Below, piece by piece: positions 60,360 through 64,000 of a stretch of DNA of 64,000 bases; position 1 is the first letter of the stretch, and every line of letters starts with the position of its first letter. Below the pieces are notes generated by a model. That model was not told the DNA's origin, did no database searches, and saw only the letters and a program-made list of their open reading frames with translations. Where the stretch lies: NCBI RefSeq assembly GCF_014174355.1, contig NZ_JABEQF010000006.1:186001-250000 (forward strand), in the 5' to 3' direction. Source of the DNA: Gluconacetobacter azotocaptans. GTDB lineage: Bacteria > Pseudomonadota > Alphaproteobacteria > Acetobacterales > Acetobacteraceae. The position numbers and the translations under genes are program-made.

Positions 60360-61799
60360 ATGAGCGAATCTCTGAAGGCAAAGGTCACCGAGCTGTTCAA
60401 CGAACCCGGATGCGGCAAGAACGTCGCCAAGGGGGAGAAGGACCGCAAGAAGGGATGTTCCAAGCCGCTGACGCCAGGGGCGGCGGCGGGGGGGTGCGCG
60501 TTCGACGGGGCCAAGATCGCGCTGCAGCCCATCGTCGATGTCGTGCATCTGGTGCATGGCCCGCTGGCCTGCGAGGGCAATGGCTGGGACAATCGCCATG
60601 CCGCCAGTTCGGGCCCCACGCTGTATCGCCTGGGGGTCACCACCGACATCACGGAAATGGACATCGTGATGGGCAGTGGGGAGAAGCGCCTCTACAAGGC
60701 CATTCGCGAGGTGGTCGCGCGCTATGCGCCGCCGGCGGTGTTCGTCTATTCCACCTGTGTGCCCGCGCTGATCGGCGATGATGTCGCGGCCGTCTGCCGC
60801 CATGCGACGGACAAGCTGGGGACGCCCTGCATTCCGGTGAATGCCCCGGGGTTCGTCGGATCCAAGAATCTGGGCAACAAGCTGGCCGGCGAGGCGCTGC
60901 TCGATCACGTGATCGGCACGATGGAGCCCGAGGTCAGTACGCCGACCGACATCAATATTCTGGGCGAATACAACCTGTCGGGGGAGTTGTGGCAGATCCG
61001 CCCGTTGCTGGACCGGCTGGGCATTCGCCTGCACGCCTGCATCACCGGCGATGCCCGTTATCGCGAGGTGGCGTCGGCGCATCGGGCACGCGTGAACATG
61101 ATGGTCTGTTCCACGGCGCTGATCAACGTGGCGCGCAAGATGGAAGAACGCTGGGGGATCCCGTACTTCGAAGGGTCTTTCTATGGCATTGACGATACGT
61201 CGACGGCGTTGCGCGCCATTGCGCAGTTGCTGGTGAAGCGGGGCGCGCCGGCGGACCTGCCGGACCGCACCGAGGACCTGATCGCGTCGGAGGAAGCCCG
61301 CGCATGGCAGCGGCTTGCGCCGTATCGCGACCGCCTGGCGGGCAAGCGGGTGCTGCTGTACACGGGCGGCGTCAAATCATGGTCCATCGTATCGGCCCTT
61401 CAGGAGATGGGCATGGTCGTTGTCGGCACGTCGGTCCGGAAATCGACCGACAACGACAAGAAGAAAATCTCGGATCTGATGGGGGGCGACGCGCATATGG
61501 TCGACAATATCCCCCCGCGCGAGATGTATGCCCAGTTGCGGCGCGGCGATGCGGATATCCTGCTGTCGGGCGGCCGGTCGCAGTTCGTCGCACTGAAGGC
61601 CCGGGTGCCGTGGCTGGATATCAACCAGGAACGTCACCATGCCTTCGCCGGATACGACGGGATGGTGACCCTAGTGCGGGAACTGGACAAGTCGCTGTCC
61701 AACCCGATGTGGCAGCAGGTGCGTAATCCCGCCCCGTGGGAGGTCGGCGATATCGACGCCTTCCTTGACGACGCGCCGTTTCTCGTCCCGATTTCCTGA
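60360..61799 (+). CDS. nifE: FeMo-cofactor scaffold subunit NifE
   Basis: A protein of 479 residues, paralogous to NifD. Cluster-ligand regions are [20 protein letters not shown] near residues 30-55, [10 protein letters not shown] and [13 protein letters not shown]. It forms the NifEN scaffold on which NifB-co gains molybdenum and homocitrate. The His that holds mature FeMo-co in NifD is not conserved in an equivalent position, as expected for a scaffold. Confidence 0.96.
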   Translation: MSESLKAKVTELFNEPGCGKNVAKGEKDRKKGCSKPLTPGAAAGGCAFDGAKIALQPIVDVVHLVHGPLACEGNGWDNRHAASSGPTLYRLGVTTDITEMDIVMGSGEKRLYKAIREVVARYAPPAVFVYSTCVPALIGDDVAAVCRHATDKLGTPCIPVNAPGFVGSKNLGNKLAGEALLDHVIGTMEPEVSTPTDINILGEYNLSGELWQIRPLLDRLGIRLHACITGDARYREVASAHRARVNMMVCSTALINVARKMEERWGIPYFEGSFYGIDDTSTALRAIAQLLVKRGAPADLPDRTEDLIASEEARAWQRLAPYRDRLAGKRVLLYTGGVKSWSIVSALQEMGMVVVGTSVRKSTDNDKKKISDLMGGDAHMVDNIPPREMYAQLRRGDADILLSGGRSQFVALKARVPWLDINQERHHAFAGYDGMVTLVRELDKSLSNPMWQQVRNPAPWEVGDIDAFLDDAPFLVPIS

Positions 61800-61808
61800 G
61801 AGGACGTC

Positions 61809-63200
61809 ATGGCCAAGATCATCCAGCGCCGCCGTGCGGTGTCGATCAATCCCCTGAAATCCTCGGCGCCGCTGGGGGCGGCCCTTGCGTACCTGGGCAT
61901 CGACGGGTCGATCCCGCTGCTGCACGGGTCACAGGGGTGCACGTCTTTCGCGCTGGTGCTGCTGGTGCGGCATTTCAAGGAAACCATTCCGTTGCAGACG
62001 ACCGCCATGGAGGAGGTCGCGACGATCCTGGGCGGATCGGGCAATATGGAGGAGGCGCTGCTGAACCTGACGCGCCGGGTCAAGCCGCGCTTCATCGGAA
62101 TCGCCTCGACCGCCCTGGTCGAGACGCGGGGCGAGGATTATGCGGGCGACCTGAAGCTGATCATGGATCGCCAGCCCGAGCTTGCGCATACGCGGGTCGT
62201 GTTCGCCTCGACGCCCGATTATGCGGGCGCGCTGGAGGATGGGTGGGCCAGGGCGGTCAGCGCCGTCATCTCGTCCGTCGTTCTGCCGTGGTCGCCCGCC
62301 GTCACGTCGTTCCGCCAGGTTAATATCCTGCCTGGCGTGCATCAGACGCCCGCCGATATCGAGGCGCTGAAGGACATGGTCGAGAGTTTCGGCCTGTACC
62401 CCGTCGTCCTGCCCGACGTGTCCGGATCGCTGGACGGCCATGTCGCCGATGCCTGGATTCCCACGACGATGGGCGGGGCGCGGCTGGAAGAAATCGAACA
62501 GATGGCGCGGGCCACGCATACCATCGCCATCGGCGAACATATGCGTGCGCCGGCCGAACTGCTGGGCAGCCTGACCGGCGTGCCGCTGACCGTGTTTCCG
62601 ACGTTGACCGGTCTTGCCCCGTGCGACCGGCTGGTCGCGTTGCTGTCGCGCCTGTCGGGCAACGCGGTCCCCGGCCGGTATCGTCGGGAACGCAGCCAGC
62701 TTGTCGATGCGATGCTGGACGGACATTTTCATTTCGGCGGCCGCAGGATTGCCATCGGCGCCGACCCCGACCTGCTGTTCGCGCTGTCGCATTTCTTTGC
62801 CGGAATGGGGGCGGAGATCGTGGCGGCGGTCGCTTCGACGGGCAATTCGCCCAGTCTGGACGCCATTCCGGCCGAGACGGTCATGATCGGCGACCTGACG
62901 GACCTGGAAGACGCGGCGCGCGCGCAGGGTGCGGACGTGCTGGTGACGCACAGCCATGGGCGGCAGGCGGCGCATCGGCTGGACATCCCGCTGATACGCG
63001 TGGGGTTTCCAATTTTCGACCGGCTGGGCACCGCCCATACGCTGTCGGTCGGCTATCGCGGCACGCGGGATCTGATTTTCCGTGTGGCCAATCTGTTCAT
63101 GGGGCAGATGCACGATCATGTACCGGCGGATTTCGCCGACGTGCTGCCCGCCCCGATTGTGGAAGAGAGCAGCCATGTCAGTCCGCCTGCAACTCATTGA
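61809..63200 (+). CDS. nifN: FeMo-cofactor scaffold subunit NifN
   Basis: A protein of 463 residues, paralogous to NifK. It opens with SINPLKSSAPLGAALAYLG and has GSQGCTSFALVLLVRHF with Cys44. It is the partner of NifE, 9 bp downstream. Its last 26 bp overlap nifX in another frame. Confidence 0.96.
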   Translation: MAKIIQRRRAVSINPLKSSAPLGAALAYLGIDGSIPLLHGSQGCTSFALVLLVRHFKETIPLQTTAMEEVATILGGSGNMEEALLNLTRRVKPRFIGIASTALVETRGEDYAGDLKLIMDRQPELAHTRVVFASTPDYAGALEDGWARAVSAVISSVVLPWSPAVTSFRQVNILPGVHQTPADIEALKDMVESFGLYPVVLPDVSGSLDGHVADAWIPTTMGGARLEEIEQMARATHTIAIGEHMRAPAELLGSLTGVPLTVFPTLTGLAPCDRLVALLSRLSGNAVPGRYRRERSQLVDAMLDGHFHFGGRRIAIGADPDLLFALSHFFAGMGAEIVAAVASTGNSPSLDAIPAETVMIGDLTDLEDAARAQGADVLVTHSHGRQAAHRLDIPLIRVGFPIFDRLGTAHTLSVGYRGTRDLIFRVANLFMGQMHDHVPADFADVLPAPIVEESSHVSPPATH

Positions 63201-63660
63201 ACCCGAAACCGGAGGGGACAAGGCGGATGCGCCGAAGGTGAAGCTGCGCATCGCCGTGGCCACGCAGGACATGAAGTCGATGAACGCGCATTTCGGCTCG
63301 GCCCTGCGGTTTGCGGTCTGGGATGTCACCCCGACCGATGCCCAGTTCGTCGAAGCGGTGGGCTTCGACGACGTATCGGATGAATCGGGCGCGCATCAGA
63401 CGGATGTCGACGACAGGATCGGCCCGAAGGTGGATGCCCTGGCCGGGTGCAATCTGCTGTTCGTTCTTGCGATCGGCGGCCCCGCGGCGGCCAAGGTCGT
63501 GCGCGCGCAGATCCATCCGGTCAAGCTGTCCGCGCCCGAGACCATCGCCTCGGTCGTGGCGCGGGTGCAGGCGATGATGGTCGGCAATCCGCCGCCGTGG
63601 CTGCGCAAGGTCATGGGGGTGCGCACCCGTTCGATGGATTTTCTGGATGAGGAGGACTGA
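63175..63660 (+). CDS. nifX: FeMo-cofactor carrier NifX
   Basis: A protein of 161 residues with the NifX/NafY fold: KLRIAVATQDMKSMNAHFGSALRFAVWDV and NLLFVLAIGGPAAAKVVRAQIHPVKL. NifX holds NifB-co or the precursor cluster between NifB and NifEN. The start at 63175 lies inside nifN, so it is translationally coupled. Confidence 0.93.
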   Translation: MSVRLQLIEPETGGDKADAPKVKLRIAVATQDMKSMNAHFGSALRFAVWDVTPTDAQFVEAVGFDDVSDESGAHQTDVDDRIGPKVDALAGCNLLFVLAIGGPAAAKVVRAQIHPVKLSAPETIASVVARVQAMMVGNPPPWLRKVMGVRTRSMDFLDEED

Positions 63661-63662
63661 GA

Positions 63663-64000
63663 ATGTTTGATACCCTGGCAACTGCCGAAACCGACCCGAT
63701 GGACTCGCCCTTCGTCCGGGCGCTGATCAGCCGGATCCGGGCCGACGACATGTACGGCGCGTGGGAAAACAAGAAGGACAGCGCCCTTCTGCGGGACTAT
63801 ATCGTCACGAAGGAGGAACGCCGGGCCATTCCCATGATCGGCGATCCCGACCCCGATACGCTGTCGCGTGTCGAGCATTTCTATCAGGCGGTCGGCCTGG
63901 CGGTGGAACAGGTCACGGGCCTGATGGCGTCGCCGATGATGAAGATGAGTCATGAGGGGTTCGGCCGCGTGATGCTGACCAGCGGAAAGCTGGTCGTCTA
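63663..64000 (+). CDS. NifX-associated nitrogen fixation protein, DUF269 (3' end beyond window)
   Basis: About 112 residues are visible. The segment FVRALISRIRADDMYGAWENKKDSALLRDYIVTKEERRAIP matches the NifX-associated (DUF269) family found after nifX in proteobacterial nif operons. Its function is unknown. It starts 2 bp after the nifX stop. Confidence 0.9.
   Translation, partial: MFDTLATAETDPMDSPFVRALISRIRADDMYGAWENKKDSALLRDYIVTKEERRAIPMIGDPDPDTLSRVEHFYQAVGLAVEQVTGLMASPMMKMSHEGFGRVMLTSGKLVV

Overview
The window is GC-rich alphaproteobacterial DNA. It most resembles a nitrogen-fixing acetic acid bacterium, and the gene content and nif layout fit Gluconacetobacter diazotrophicus. That species call is from memory of the published cluster, not from a search. 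Supporting signs are the F1-only ATP synthase operon (atpHAGDC), GcrA, AddAB instead of RecBCD, a cysteine-motif NifA of the oxygen-sensitive alphaproteobacterial type, and a sugar-type OprB porin. No integrase, insertion sequence or CRISPR array was seen.

Layout. 1-4.4 kb: Zn alcohol dehydrogenase (cut by the window edge), a stress-type SDR, then a 720-bp non-coding gap and a transketolase. 4.6-8.6 kb: tRNA-Thr and a PqiABC/MCE lipid-transport operon. 8.6-10.0 kb: dispersed repeat, nusG-secE and tRNA-Trp on the minus strand, tRNA-Gly on the plus strand. 10.1-13.6 kb: MFS exporter, gluconate 5-dehydrogenase-like SDR and a divergent LacI regulator. 13.8-18.8 kb: atpHAGDC. 18.8-23.6 kb: second copy of the dispersed repeat, queF, rnd, gcrA, bactofilin, PfkB kinase. 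23.8-26.4 kb: three-gene ABC exporter whose ATPase is frameshifted. 26.7-32.7 kb: typA, a small exported protein, dadA-alr, ferredoxin-NADP reductase. 32.8-41.0 kb: tightly coupled tsaE-murU-addB-addA-trxA. 41.0-45.5 kb: P19/FTR1/cupredoxin iron uptake with a Fur-like operator, a divergent membrane protein, and the porin.

45.6-64 kb is a nitrogen fixation island. modABC plus rpoN form one minus-strand operon. A DUF2478 gene diverges from it and nifA follows. nifB-fdxN-LRV-nifZ-nifT-SIR2-like starts at a perfect -24/-12 promoter with a NifA site and ends at a strong terminator. nifHDKENX plus the NifX-associated DUF269 gene starts at a second perfect -24/-12 promoter with its own NifA site and runs off the window. 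The modABC-rpoN operon supplies both molybdenum and sigma-54, and NifA with sigma-54 drives the two nif operons. NifB with FdxN makes the FeMo-co core, NifEN/NifX mature and carry it, and NifHDK is the enzyme.

The points most worth a second look are: a SIR2-like protein with a degenerate active site translationally coupled to nifZ-nifT; a perfect hairpin in each of the three gaps nifH/D, nifD/K and nifK/E; rpoN embedded in the molybdate operon; a MOP-less ModC; a dispersed three-hairpin repeat that supplies the end of pqiC; a broken ABC ATPase; loss of the sugar kinase usually found between tsaE and murU; and regulatory palindromes at gcrA, the iron operon and upstream of nifA.
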